Shown: piece by piece, positions 23,710 through 31,745 of the stretch
How the letters are laid out: every line of letters starts with the position of its first letter
How positions within the stretch are numbered: the stretch's first letter is position 1
Source: a virus
IMG/VR virus record: IMGVR_UViG_3300037427_001752
Location: 1-41,917 of that record
DNA: 41,917 nt
Direction: 5' to 3' (one strand)
Made by a program: the position numbers and the translations under genes
Notes under the pieces: model-generated
What the model saw: only the letters and a program-made list of their open reading frames with translations
Told to the model about the DNA's origin: nothing
The model's database searches: none

Positions 23710-24204
23710 TTATACCTTTCTTCGAGTGTCTTTAAGTTTTGTCTTAGAGTACTCGTATAACATCCAAGGTGTATCGCCTACATGTAATATCCCTGCCCAG
23801 TTCCTGCCATCCTCTGGTGGTCTAGGAATGGTAAAGGAAGTAGTAACGTGATGCACCCATAATAAAGAAGCAGTACCTTTACGATCAACTCTACGAATCT
23901 TGTAGTATTTTAGCTTGCAGAACGCAGTTTTCTCGTATGTAAAGGGAACGCCTCTTGAATCTATAAAATTTTTCTTTTTTTGTTTTAATAATCCTATGTG
24001 GCTTATAAGCGATCTTCTCAAAGGTAGGAGTTCCGTAAAAGGAGTCTGTAGCCTACGCATACCAAGAGTATCTCCAGGCATATTAGTATCGTCTACCAAT
24101 AGATCGTCTATAAACAACAGTCCGTCAGAATAGCTCCAGTTGTCGGAAGGTATCTGAAATACTGGAAACTTCAAGTCCTGGACGTCCCTGTATGTAATGA
24201 TCAA
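23710..24204 (-). CDS. Conserved phage protein of unknown function
   Basis: This 164-aa protein starts at TTG (24204) preceded by GGAG; an in-frame stop lies just upstream, so no longer version is possible. The N-terminus overlaps the 44-aa gene at 24125-24259 by 80 bases in another frame. It has a conserved-looking middle (RKGTASLLWVHHVTTSFTIP, RPPEDGRNWAGILHVGDTP) and a basic C-terminus. No domain is recognised; it resembles hypothetical proteins found next to phoH in marine phages. Confidence 0.6.
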   Translation of the reverse strand: MIITYRDVQDLKFPVFQIPSDNWSYSDGLLFIDDLLVDDTNMPGDTLGMRRLQTPFTELLPLRRSLISHIGLLKQKKKNFIDSRGVPFTYEKTAFCKLKYYKIRRVDRKGTASLLWVHHVTTSFTIPRPPEDGRNWAGILHVGDTPWMLYEYSKTKLKDTRRKV

Positions 24205-24259
24205 TTAAAACTCCATCGTAGTATACTTTTATCTCTACCTGTAATGCTTCGTGTAACAT
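24125..24259 (-). CDS. 44-aa microprotein
   Basis: The ATG at 24259 follows GGAGGTAAC, one of the best ribosome binding sites in the region. The product is MLHEALQVEIKVYYDGVLID followed by HYIQGRPGLEVSSISDTFRQ and LELF, hydrophilic with no known motif. It overlaps the next gene for 80 bases. The strong ribosome binding site is the main support, and it could mainly serve to couple translation to the downstream TTG start. Confidence 0.5.
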   Translation of the reverse strand: MLHEALQVEIKVYYDGVLIDHYIQGRPGLEVSSISDTFRQLELF

Positions 24260-24267
24260 GTTACCTC

Positions 24268-24366
24268 CTAGGTAATTAGTAGAATTGCAAATTCATACAA
24301 AAAATATATAACCGTAAGACCGGCTAAGCACTTTACTAGTTGTGTTATCCAATAGTCAAGATTCAC
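24268..24366 (-). CDS. 32-aa single-span membrane microprotein overlapping iscU
   Basis: A GTG at 24366 inside the last codons of iscU opens a frame for MNLDYWITQLVKCLAGLTVI and YFLYEFAILLIT, a single hydrophobic span. It ends 8 bases before the next ATG and otherwise fills the 100-base gap after iscU. The ribosome binding site is weak (AAAGAAC), so this is a candidate only. Confidence 0.35.
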   Translation of the reverse strand: MNLDYWITQLVKCLAGLTVIYFLYEFAILLIT

Positions 24367-24736
24367 CGTTCTTTTCTCTATAATCCTTTATAGCGGCTTT
24401 TATTGCATCTTCTGCAAGCACGCTACAATGAATCTTCACTGGGGGAAGGGCTAACTCTTCGGCTATCTCGGTGTTTTTTATTACACTTGCTTCGCTAAGA
24501 GTTCTACCTTTTACCCACTCCGTCAAAAGAGAAGAAGAAGCTATAGCACTACCACAGCCATAGGTTTTAAACTTGGCATCTTGTATAACGCCTTCTTCTA
24601 CTTTTATTTGTAGCCTCATCACATCGCCACAGGAAGGTGCTCCCACCATGCCTGTACCGACATCATCAGTCTCATCCATTTTGCCTACATTACGAGGATT
24701 CTCATAATGATCCATTACTTGGTTACTATATGCCAT
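24356..24736 (-). CDS. iscU: Iron-sulfur cluster assembly scaffold IscU
   Basis: This 126-aa protein is full length compared with E. coli IscU (128 aa). The [2Fe-2S] ligands are all kept: C36 (GAPSCGD), D38, C61 (KTYGCGSAIA), H103 and C104 (KIHCSVLAED). The LPPVK motif at 97-101, which the HscA chaperone binds, is intact. Long stretches such as DHYENPRNVG and SSSLLTEWVKG are almost those of proteobacterial IscU. No IscS, HscBA or ferredoxin gene is near, so it must work with host partners. It lies between a membrane-protein gene next to the polymerase and a microprotein, with GGAGG before its ATG. It is unusual cargo for a phage and probably came from a host. Confidence 0.95.
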   Translation of the reverse strand: MAYSNQVMDHYENPRNVGKMDETDDVGTGMVGAPSCGDVMRLQIKVEEGVIQDAKFKTYGCGSAIASSSLLTEWVKGRTLSEASVIKNTEIAEELALPPVKIHCSVLAEDAIKAAIKDYREKNGES

Positions 24737-24742
24737 ATTAAA

Positions 24743-24982
24743 TTACCTCCAAGGTAACATAGTCATGCCAATTACATTTAGCAATAACTCAAGTATAATA
24801 AAAAACAGTACACAAGGGCCTAACTGCCATGCCCACCATTTCCAACCTTCTAAACTATTGACCCAGGTAGCTAACTTACTTTCTCTTGCTTTATCGTAAG
24901 CTCCACTACTCTCACCGATTCTTTCAGCCCAATAATTAGGATCAACTGCGTTTTTTAATTTTCTTAGCATTTTTACTAACAT
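24743..24982 (-). CDS. Small membrane protein downstream of DNA polymerase
   Basis: This 79-aa protein's ATG overlaps the polymerase stop by one base (TAATG). The N-terminal half is hydrophilic (RKLKNAVDPNYWAERIGES). The C-terminal half has a Trp-rich interface (EGWKWWAWQLGP) and one strong transmembrane segment (CVLFFIILELLLNVIGMTML). It could be a small inner-membrane protein that anchors replication or alters the envelope; a holin role is possible but the gene is away from the lysis genes. No family recognised. Confidence 0.65.
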   Translation of the reverse strand: MLVKMLRKLKNAVDPNYWAERIGESSGAYDKARESKLATWVNSLEGWKWWAWQLGPCVLFFIILELLLNVIGMTMLPWR

Positions 24983-27252
24983 TATATATTTCCATACTGC
25001 TTGTCGAACTTACCCATGGAGTAGTCCTCTCCTACTTCAAAGTCACATCCTACAGGCGCTCCAGGAATTGAAAGTCCTCTATCCATTTGTATGTAGTATT
25101 CTAACTGATCGCAGTATTCATCTACTTCTGAGTAGGGTACTTCTGCAAGTATCGAGTCATGTACTAAAGCAAAGATTTTTGATTTAGACTTAGTAGCTTT
25201 TAAGTAGTTGTGCATATCTATAGCCCCAAGAAGGTTAATGTCACTAGCAGCAGACTGAACCAAAAAGTTAAGACCAGAACGAATGCTATGACTCTTGATG
25301 CCCGCGTCTGACGATTTGACATTTGGTAATCTCCTTTTTCTGCCAAAGTAGCTATACACAAAGCCGTTTTGCTCTATGAATCTGTGATTGCTTTCTATCC
25401 ACTTTTTAAGTTGGTGGAATGATTGAAAGTAATCATCAATAACTTCTTTAGCTTCATTCGGACTAAAAAATTTGCCCGAGTCTTTGGTTACTTGTTCACT
25501 AATCTTCTTCGGTCCTGCACCATACATGATACCGAAAGTTACTGCCTTTGCAGCCTGTCGTTGTGTGCCAAATAGCTCAGCTACTTCCGCTACTTCGCAG
25601 GGTAGTCTGAATACTGTCTTCGCAATGGTACTATGAAAGTTTCCGCCACTGCGGAATACATCCATAAGAGCTTTGTCCTCTGCTAGAATAGCAGCAACAT
25701 AAACCTCGGCAGTTGTTAAGTCCATAGCTACAATCTTGTGTCCTTCGGCAGCTCGTATACAGCCCTTTACTATAGGGTTATCCCTAGGCAACTGCTGCAT
25801 ATTAAGTTTGCCACTAGAACTAAGACGACCACTAGTGGTACTATGAAGGTTGAAGCCAGTACGAAGTCTACTATCTTTATCCAACTGCGGTATGATTTTG
25901 TCCAGATAAGTATTTTTAATTTTGGATCTTTGACGTATGTCAAGGATAAGTCCAGGAACTTCAGATTGGGATGCAAGCTCTCCGAGTACTTCCGCATCCG
26001 TTGAGTTAGCTCCCGTTCCTGTTTTCTTGCCAGTAGGATGTAGACCGAGAAAGTCAAAAAGGAGACCGCGAAGCTGCACAGTGCTATTAGGATTAAAATC
26101 TTTTCCATTTATTTTCTCAAACTTAGCTATCTCAGGGTTCTGATACAGTGTAGCCACGGACTTATCTATTTCTGTCTGCATCAGCTCTTGAGATACACAG
26201 AGCCTGTCCTTATCAAAGGGTACACCATTGTCCTGTGCATCTACTAAGAAACGAGTGCCAGGAATAAGAATCTCATCATACACTTTCTTGAGTTTAGGAT
26301 TCTGTTTAATTTTTACAAATTTTTCGTATAGAAGAAACGTGCATAGAGCATCCATAGCTGCATATGTTTTCATTACCTCAAACGGAATAGACTCCCACTG
26401 AAAGTCACTCTTGAGTATGCCGTGTTCTTTTCTATACTTATCCATCCACTCATACATAGGCTTCTCATAATCGCCATAGGGTGTGTACTTGATAGACAGT
26501 GGCTTAAGACCGTGCCCTCCCGGATTCTCGTCTATGAGATAATGGAGCAACATGGTGTCTTCTATTACAGGGAAATTAAAATTAAAATGATACTCAAAGA
26601 ACGCTACGTCAAACTTAGCGTTATGAAATATTACTGTTTTCTTCGTGAACAGTTCTTGTAGTAGCTTTTCAGTCTGCTCATCAAAGCATTCTGTATTAAT
26701 ATAAGCTCCTTTTTTACCATCATAACAAAGCGAAATGCCCAGTATATAGCCATCTCTAGGATATAAACCAGTAGTCTCCGAATCAAGCGCGATATATGTC
26801 CCGCTATGATCAATAGCTGCTTGTATAAAGGTATTACATTCTTCTGTCTCTTCGATTCCAATAGCAATGTTTTCATCAATAACTACCTCCTCTATTAAAC
26901 CTTTTATATGATTAATGATACTTTCTTTAGAAGTCTCCCACGTTTTACGAGCCTCAGGTTTAAATGTGAGCATCGCAGGATTAATTACTGGTAAAAATTT
27001 CTCATCTACTCTTTTACCGGAGTATTCGGTTACTGAATTGATTTTGGTAAAGTACTTGAGCGCGTCACTACCCACTAGAATAACCCAGTCGTAGTTGTCT
27101 GTGTTTATATCTATATCACAGTCTCGCTTTAATACTTTCTTAATTGTAGGGTCAGAACACAGTTGATATTGATCAAAATCAAACTCATTATCAAACTCTC
27201 TTGCAAAGTTTGTTCTACCCTTTTTAGTTTCTACTAAGGCAACTCTAGCCAT
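24982..27252 (-). CDS. polA: Family A DNA polymerase with 3'-5' exonuclease
   Basis: This 756-aa replicative polymerase has a proofreading domain at about 140-310: YIALDSETTGLYP (D-x-E), VIFHNAKFDVAFF and YAAMDALCTFLLY. The polymerase domain has motif A VAMDLTTAEVYVAAIL, the O-helix RQAAKAVTFGIMYG (R565, K569, F573, Y577) and motif C FALVHDSILAEVP. The residue at the position of E. coli Phe762 is Phe (F573). There is no 5' nuclease domain; that activity is a separate gene at 16719-17540. It overlaps the primase gene by 8 bases. Confidence 0.95.
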   Translation of the reverse strand: MARVALVETKKGRTNFAREFDNEFDFDQYQLCSDPTIKKVLKRDCDIDINTDNYDWVILVGSDALKYFTKINSVTEYSGKRVDEKFLPVINPAMLTFKPEARKTWETSKESIINHIKGLIEEVVIDENIAIGIEETEECNTFIQAAIDHSGTYIALDSETTGLYPRDGYILGISLCYDGKKGAYINTECFDEQTEKLLQELFTKKTVIFHNAKFDVAFFEYHFNFNFPVIEDTMLLHYLIDENPGGHGLKPLSIKYTPYGDYEKPMYEWMDKYRKEHGILKSDFQWESIPFEVMKTYAAMDALCTFLLYEKFVKIKQNPKLKKVYDEILIPGTRFLVDAQDNGVPFDKDRLCVSQELMQTEIDKSVATLYQNPEIAKFEKINGKDFNPNSTVQLRGLLFDFLGLHPTGKKTGTGANSTDAEVLGELASQSEVPGLILDIRQRSKIKNTYLDKIIPQLDKDSRLRTGFNLHSTTSGRLSSSGKLNMQQLPRDNPIVKGCIRAAEGHKIVAMDLTTAEVYVAAILAEDKALMDVFRSGGNFHSTIAKTVFRLPCEVAEVAELFGTQRQAAKAVTFGIMYGAGPKKISEQVTKDSGKFFSPNEAKEVIDDYFQSFHQLKKWIESNHRFIEQNGFVYSYFGRKRRLPNVKSSDAGIKSHSIRSGLNFLVQSAASDINLLGAIDMHNYLKATKSKSKIFALVHDSILAEVPYSEVDEYCDQLEYYIQMDRGLSIPGAPVGCDFEVGEDYSMGKFDKQYGNI

Positions 27253-28072
27253 ATAACTTCCTCTTTAATTTATCTACTGAAGTTTGGGATAATGCACCAG
27301 GATCTGTATCCTTAAAATGGATATTCCTAGCTACGAGACCAGCTTTCTCACACGCACCCTTTAAATTTTCTGCCGCAGTTTGGCCTGCGTCGTCTCCATC
27401 AAAAAAGACTTCTACATACTCTGCTCCTTGTACTCGGAGCATAGACAGTTTAGCCTCATTATAATTATTAGTTCCAAAGCAACATACCGCATTGGTGAGT
27501 CCTTTATCGTGCAAGTTTATCATATCATACATACCCTCCACTAATATAACAGAGCCTTGTATAAACTCTACTATAGGAAAGAAAGGTAGTCTTGCCCCAG
27601 GAGGGGAGAACTTGTACTTAGGAACACCGTTAGAGGTATGCCTTCCTTGAAACGCTACTATCTTACCCGATATATCACGAATCGGAAAGACAATTCTGCC
27701 CACATGATCTGTATGTGGGTGTTGAAAAGCCTCAAATCTTCTATAAGTTTCTGGACGAATATCTCTCCAGTTACCGACATAAGGCAATCTATTTTGGGGA
27801 AAGGACAAACCAACACTTTCGGAGCGTTTTTGTATAAGTTTTTTCTTAAAAAGGTCTCTCTGTTGCTGTAATTGATTTGCCCTTTCCCCAAAATGATTAA
27901 ATAAGTTACCCTTGTAACCACACGAAAAACAGTTAAAGATACCAGTAATCTGGTCAATTCTCATACTAGGATTTTTATCATCATGTTCAGGACTTAGACA
28001 GCGTACTAAATAGTCTGCACCCTTCTGCATAAAGTATATGTTCTTTTCCTGTAGTATTCGTTCTATTTCCAT
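27245..28072 (-). CDS. DnaG-type DNA primase
   Basis: This 275-aa primase has an N-terminal CHC2-like zinc finger (VRCLSPEHDDKNPSM then FNCFSCGYKGN) and a TOPRIM core (VILVEGMYDMINL with catalytic Glu, and VFFDGDDAGQTAA with the D-x-D pair). It is shorter than bacterial DnaG because the C-terminal helicase-binding domain is missing or reduced. It lays RNA primers for the polymerase encoded next to it and presumably works with the DnaB-like helicase at 28782-30134. The ATG overlaps the stop of a 42-aa gene (TAATG). Confidence 0.9.
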   Translation of the reverse strand: MEIERILQEKNIYFMQKGADYLVRCLSPEHDDKNPSMRIDQITGIFNCFSCGYKGNLFNHFGERANQLQQQRDLFKKKLIQKRSESVGLSFPQNRLPYVGNWRDIRPETYRRFEAFQHPHTDHVGRIVFPIRDISGKIVAFQGRHTSNGVPKYKFSPPGARLPFFPIVEFIQGSVILVEGMYDMINLHDKGLTNAVCCFGTNNYNEAKLSMLRVQGAEYVEVFFDGDDAGQTAAENLKGACEKAGLVARNIHFKDTDPGALSQTSVDKLKRKLYG

Positions 28073-28200
28073 TAAGCCCTTTCATGTGGTTTGTAGTCTG
28101 ATTCTTCTTCTTGACCGTCTGAATTAAGGTCAAGCATATCCCGCACTCTTTTCCTATAGCTTTCTATAAACTCTAATATTTCTTCTGTTTCTGATTCCAT
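28072..28200 (-). CDS. 42-aa acidic protein upstream of primase
   Basis: The frame starts at ATG 28200 and ends at a TAA that overlaps the primase ATG by one base (TAATG), a coupling used several times in this genome. The product, MESETEEILEFIESYRKRVR then DMLDLNSDGQEEESDYKPHE and RA, is highly charged and helical. No family is recognised; it may be a small partner of the primase. Confidence 0.6.
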   Translation of the reverse strand: MESETEEILEFIESYRKRVRDMLDLNSDGQEEESDYKPHERA

Positions 28201-28203
28201 GAA

Positions 28204-28428
28204 TTAGTCCCAAAACTTAGTAGTCTCTTTTACCATACTTGGTAAACAATATGCGGTTATGTTTCTAGTGCCATACGTGTAGATATATGATATGTCTTTA
28301 TCTTTGTACGTACCTGACTCTATTTTGTGTGCAAAATAATTACACCTGTTTATATTTTGAAAGTACATCTCATCTGTAGGAACGGCTGTTCCTCCAATAA
28401 ATACTTTCAATAAAAATGCCATTACCAT
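28204..28428 (-). CDS. Hypothetical small protein
   Basis: This 74-aa protein could start at the ATG at 28428 or the in-frame ATG at 28422 (MAFLLKVFIGGTAVPTDEMY). The middle reads NINRCNYFAHKIESGTYKDK, which resembles a small family in marine phages with an Asn-Cys-x-x-Phe-Ala core. It has a short hydrophobic N-terminus but no clear signal peptide. It lies between two other small genes of the P2 operon. Function unknown. Confidence 0.55.
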   Translation of the reverse strand: MVMAFLLKVFIGGTAVPTDEMYFQNINRCNYFAHKIESGTYKDKDISYIYTYGTRNITAYCLPSMVKETTKFWD

Positions 28429-28716
28429 TTATCTACCTATATCCTCAATACTTTCTTCACTAATTACTTGGTACGCGCCTTTGTTATATGCAGGTGCGAT
28501 TGTATAACTAGAAGAAACTTCTCTTTTGTACGTCTCGTCTTTTGCAGGACGATACGGTGTCATTGGAGCAGACGGGTAATAAGGAGTTTCTCTAATAACA
28601 GGCTCTTCTCTATTAAGAGAATGAAATATAACTTTCTCTTTTCTTCTTGCTGTGGAAATTTTCTTACGTCGTCTACCGCTCATAGTGTGCCTCATACTTC
28701 CTTGAATAATTGACAT
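28429..28716 (-). CDS. Hypothetical basic protein, first gene of the P2 operon
   Basis: This 95-aa protein follows promoter P2 with a leader of about 20 bases and a strong AAGGAGTCCGA before its ATG. The N-terminal half is basic (SGRRRKKISTARRKEKV). The middle is Pro/Tyr-rich (ETPYYPSAPMTPYRPAKDET), and the end has YNKGAYQVISEESIEDIG, a motif also found in small proteins of other marine phages. It is probably disordered and may bind nucleic acid; no function is known. Confidence 0.6.
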   Translation of the reverse strand: MSIIQGSMRHTMSGRRRKKISTARRKEKVIFHSLNREEPVIRETPYYPSAPMTPYRPAKDETYKREVSSSYTIAPAYNKGAYQVISEESIEDIGR

Positions 28717-28742
28717 TCGGACTCCTTGAAAATTGAAAGTAT

Positions 28743-28771
28743 ATTATACTAAATTTTGACATAAGTGTCAA
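28743..28771 (-). promoter_or_regulatory. Promoter P2 (sigma70-type) with perfect dyad at -35
   Basis: On the - strand: TTGACA (28771-28766), 17-base spacer, TATAAT (28748-28743). The -35 region reads TTGACACTTATGTCAA, a perfect inverted repeat with a 4-base centre, a plausible operator. It drives the primase-polymerase-iscU-phoH-helicase operon. Confidence 0.9.
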
Positions 28772-28781
28772 GATATATTTT

Positions 28782-30134
28782 CTACATGTCGTCTATGTCT
28801 TCATTAGTTTTTTGGTCGTTATCTGCTCTCTCTGTTGGAGTCAGCGCAGTGTCAGGGCCAATCTTTAAAGTTTCCCAGTCCATGGTCGAGGTGAAGGAAC
28901 GCATAGCGGCTGCTCTCATTTTAACACAGTTAAATGAAATACAATTATCTTCTTGACTCCATGGTTCCATAGAGTATGCGGCATCAGCAGCATCAAGAAT
29001 ACCTTTGGCAAAACGAGCTTCACCGCTAGCGTCTGTTTGATATGGCGAGAATATGGGGGTTTCATACTCCTGTGCCATGCTCTTCAATGCTTTACTAACT
29101 TCTATTTGTTCTGTCCAATCGTACTGCCCTCCACGAGAAGGTATACTAGAACGCTTTACTTGATTGATGTAGTCAACGATAATCACGCCAACATCCATCT
29201 TGCTTTTAACTTTTTTATCAAGCTCTGAGCGTATCTTTGCAATAGTAAGAGAGGGGTCATAGACTACATCTAGCTGTTGCTTGGGGTGAAGCTCACAGGT
29301 AGATTTTAGCTTATCGTGGAACTGCTCAAAGTTTCGATGCTCTCGATACTCTGCCAGTCGCTCTTGACTATTTTCATATCGGTTAGCCCACCAAGCTGCA
29401 ACCCTCTCCCACTCTGTTACGTTAAGATTCTTAGCGCGCAGACGGGAGAATGGTATAGCAGTTGCAATCGAACAACACCTTTGCAGTATCGCTCGACTGT
29501 CCATCTCAATAGTGAAATAGATTGCAGACTTTCCAGATTCATAGACATTATTAGCAATGTTAGAACAGGTGATAGATTTCCCTGCCCCTCGGCGACCGCC
29601 TACAAGAATTAAGTCTCGGGGGGAGAACGAAATCTCGTAGTCATTATCGGTATTCAGGCCAAGAGGCAGGTACTTTCCTAACTCCTCATCAGGTTCAAAC
29701 AAGGGAATACGTTGCATACTCTCTTGGGGTTCTTGAAGCTCTACTTTGTCTTCGATATCAAGAACGATCTGATGTAGGTGTCCTACAGATTCCTCTGCAT
29801 CCTCGAAGGATATAGAGTTATCAACGTAGTCCTCAAGGGATAGTAGTATCTCTTTCTGAGTATACTCATTTTTTAGGTACTGAAGAAGCATGTACGCATC
29901 TGCGTCAACTTCAACACCGTCTATGGCAAAGAGCAGTTCCTTTGTGGCACTATCTCTTAGCTCAAACTTGAGGTCTTCAAACGTAGGGAGCTTATGAAAT
30001 TTTTCACAGTGCTTGTCTATCTCAGAAAATAATCTGTGATAGTTTGTAGGCAAGTAGTGCTTACGCACGGCTGACCAAGACTCAAAATCTTGCAGCTCTA
30101 ATACTTGCTTTAGAAAAGCACTTGCTAAATTCAA
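28782..30134 (-). CDS. DnaB-like replicative helicase
   Basis: This 450-aa RecA-fold helicase has Walker A VGGRRGAGKSITC near 177-189, the following AIYFTIEMDSR, and Walker B VGVIIVDYINQVKR, then a Gln-containing FSPYQTDASGEARFA. The N-terminal 150 residues are helical, like the DnaB N-terminal domain. It begins at TTG (30134) with GGGGGAAC upstream. It should unwind the fork 5' to 3' and recruit the DnaG-type primase. It is the last gene of the P3 operon, after the multi-HTH gene. Confidence 0.88.
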   Translation of the reverse strand: MNLASAFLKQVLELQDFESWSAVRKHYLPTNYHRLFSEIDKHCEKFHKLPTFEDLKFELRDSATKELLFAIDGVEVDADAYMLLQYLKNEYTQKEILLSLEDYVDNSISFEDAEESVGHLHQIVLDIEDKVELQEPQESMQRIPLFEPDEELGKYLPLGLNTDNDYEISFSPRDLILVGGRRGAGKSITCSNIANNVYESGKSAIYFTIEMDSRAILQRCCSIATAIPFSRLRAKNLNVTEWERVAAWWANRYENSQERLAEYREHRNFEQFHDKLKSTCELHPKQQLDVVYDPSLTIAKIRSELDKKVKSKMDVGVIIVDYINQVKRSSIPSRGGQYDWTEQIEVSKALKSMAQEYETPIFSPYQTDASGEARFAKGILDAADAAYSMEPWSQEDNCISFNCVKMRAAAMRSFTSTMDWETLKIGPDTALTPTERADNDQKTNEDIDDM

Positions 30135-30198
30135 TAGTTCCCCCGAATGAAATGTAGCCAGAACAACCCCTTGTCCTGACTACAAAAGTTACCGCTTC

Positions 30199-30927
30199 TT
30201 AGGAAGCAGCTTTCTCTTTCTTTGCAGCTCCATCATAGTCTGACGCTGTCAGGCCACGACGGGTAAGCATAGTTTTGACGCCTCGTGCAGTTTTACCGAT
30301 TTGCTCTGCAATCGACTCAACTGTCATTTCAGACACATCGCCCAGCTCAGCCAAAGGATCTTCCTTTGCAGAGCCTTTTGTATGCTCCTGACGGGGGATA
30401 GCGTCAATGTCGCCGGAACGAAGAAGGCTAAGAGCCTTGCCTCGAATACTGTTTACAGTACGGTCTAACTTCTCTGCGATTGCTTCCACAAACGCTCCGT
30501 CGTTAACCATAGCTACGAAAGTCTCTTCTTCTGAAGGAGAGTAAGTTCGTACAGTCTCCACTTTGGGAGCAGCTTTGACATGGTCAGTAAGTTCCATAGA
30601 AAGAATCTTACCTTGGATAGACTTAGCACTAAATGCTCCGCCTTCAAAGTGAGATGCAATCTCTGCGTAGGTATACTGTCCGCTGTTGTCAGAGACAAAA
30701 GCAGAGAGAGTAGTTTCTTGGCTGTCGCTGAAAGCGCGAGCGCTCTTAGCTGAAGCAAGTTCTACGTCAAAACCCATCTTTCGCAGTTTGCTAGAAACTG
30801 ACCGTGTAGTTGTGTCAAGCTGGTCTGCAGCTTCTGCTACAGTAGCTTGAGAGACCGGAGTCTCATCACCGACAAAATTAGTGAGCTCGTCGGTACGCTC
30901 ATCAGTCCACTTAGGCAATGTTGCCAT
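30199..30927 (-). CDS. Multi-HTH DNA-binding protein, possible regulator
   Basis: This 242-aa protein is built from four related helix-turn-helix-like units: VAEAADQLDTTTRSVSSKLR; YAEIASHFEGGAFSAKSIQG; VEAIAEKLDRTVNSIRGKAL; VESIAEQIGKTARGVKTMLT. Each has the A-x-x-L/I...T/S-x-x-S-V/I-x-x-K/R pattern of recognition helices. The build and size (T5 D5, an abundant DNA-binding regulator, is of similar size) suggest a transcription or DNA-coating factor. Homology to D5 is not shown here and is only a suggestion. The 5' end overlaps the ligase C-terminal gene by 17 bases. Confidence 0.65.
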   Translation of the reverse strand: MATLPKWTDERTDELTNFVGDETPVSQATVAEAADQLDTTTRSVSSKLRKMGFDVELASAKSARAFSDSQETTLSAFVSDNSGQYTYAEIASHFEGGAFSAKSIQGKILSMELTDHVKAAPKVETVRTYSPSEEETFVAMVNDGAFVEAIAEKLDRTVNSIRGKALSLLRSGDIDAIPRQEHTKGSAKEDPLAELGDVSEMTVESIAEQIGKTARGVKTMLTRRGLTASDYDGAAKKEKAAS

Positions 30928-31681
30928 TTGTTTCTCCTAAAAAATTTAATAGATTGGTTACTATTGTTACGCCAGAGTCTCTGGCTTTCTTTGTTTTTGC
31001 ACTCTCTATACCACTCTCATTAACTAGAATGGTTACATCTTTTGTTACACTGCTTTTGACATTGTAACCTTGTAGGCAGAGAGCCGTGGTTGCAGCACTC
31101 TTAGTAGGAAAACTTTTTAACTTACCACTAATACATACTGTACCAACAGCCTCTACTCTTTCCTTAGCTTTAGCAAACTTAAAATCAAATGGTAAAAATT
31201 CAAAATTATTAATCCATTCATTTTCGTACCAATCCATTAAACTCTCAGCAGTCTTAGCTCCAAGACCCGCGTCACGACATTTGTCCATGCTAAGCTCATT
31301 GAGGCCGCTAATTGTTGTGGACAATTTCTCTGTTGCTGTTTTTCCTACTAAGGGTATACTAAAAGCTGGCAGTAATTGGTTTAATGTAGCTTTCTTACTA
31401 TGTTCAATCTCTACAAATAGCTTATCTGCTAGCCGTTCTGAGGAGAGAGCAATCTTTGTAAGGTCATAGTCAAGCGCATATAATTCCCATAAGGTGGTAA
31501 TTGACAGCTTTTCTATAGTCTTCGGCCCAAGTCCCTTGATTTTTAAGGTCTTGGCAAAATGCTCAATCTGCTTACTAATTTGTGCAGGACATCTAGAGTC
31601 CTCACAAAAAAGTAAGTCGTTTCTCCACACAAGTACAGAACCGCATGAACCACAAGTAGTGGGGGCTAGTATCGCTTGCAT
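30911..31681 (-). CDS. NAD-dependent DNA ligase, C-terminal half (Zn finger, HhH, BRCT)
   Basis: This 256-aa protein covers the back half of bacterial LigA as a separate gene. It has a tetracysteine zinc finger (CGSCGSVLVWRN ... CEDSRCPAQ), helix-hairpin-helix repeats (IKGLGPKTIEKL, ALVGK-type IPLVGKTATEKL, GLGAKTAESLMDWY) and a C-terminal BRCT domain (GTVCISGKLKSFPTKSAATT ... VTILVNESGIESAKTKKA). It has its own promoter (P3) and GGAG site. It must join the adenylation half encoded at 31746-32711. T5 also carries a two-gene NAD ligase. Confidence 0.92.
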   Translation of the reverse strand: MQAILAPTTCGSCGSVLVWRNDLLFCEDSRCPAQISKQIEHFAKTLKIKGLGPKTIEKLSITTLWELYALDYDLTKIALSSERLADKLFVEIEHSKKATLNQLLPAFSIPLVGKTATEKLSTTISGLNELSMDKCRDAGLGAKTAESLMDWYENEWINNFEFLPFDFKFAKAKERVEAVGTVCISGKLKSFPTKSAATTALCLQGYNVKSSVTKDVTILVNESGIESAKTKKARDSGVTIVTNLLNFLGETNGNIA

Positions 31682-31707
31682 TGAGACTCCTCTGAAATTG
31701 AAAGTAT

Positions 31708-31736
31708 ATTATATAGAATTTTGAGATTATTGTCAA
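31708..31736 (-). promoter_or_regulatory. Promoter P3 (sigma70-type)
   Basis: On the - strand: TTGACA (31736-31731), 17-base spacer, TATAAT (31713-31708). The sequence after the -10 (ATACTTTCAATTT) is the same as after P2. It sits between the two ligase halves and drives the C-terminal half, the multi-HTH gene and the helicase. Confidence 0.9.
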
Positions 31737-31745
31737 GATTTATTT

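Noticed and set aside
24330-24362. Possible promoter TTGACT...GTAAAG near the iscU 3' end
   Set aside because: The -10 is poor and the A-rich upstream box shared by the other eight promoters is missing.
25770-26108. 112-aa hydrophobic open frame in another frame within the DNA polymerase gene
   Set aside because: Overlaps a well-supported polymerase domain entirely; the apparent membrane segment arises by chance from the other frame.
31086-31469. 127-aa open frame on the + strand opposite the ligase C-terminal gene
   Set aside because: The opposite strand encodes clear zinc-finger, HhH and BRCT motifs; no start signal or promoter serves the + frame.
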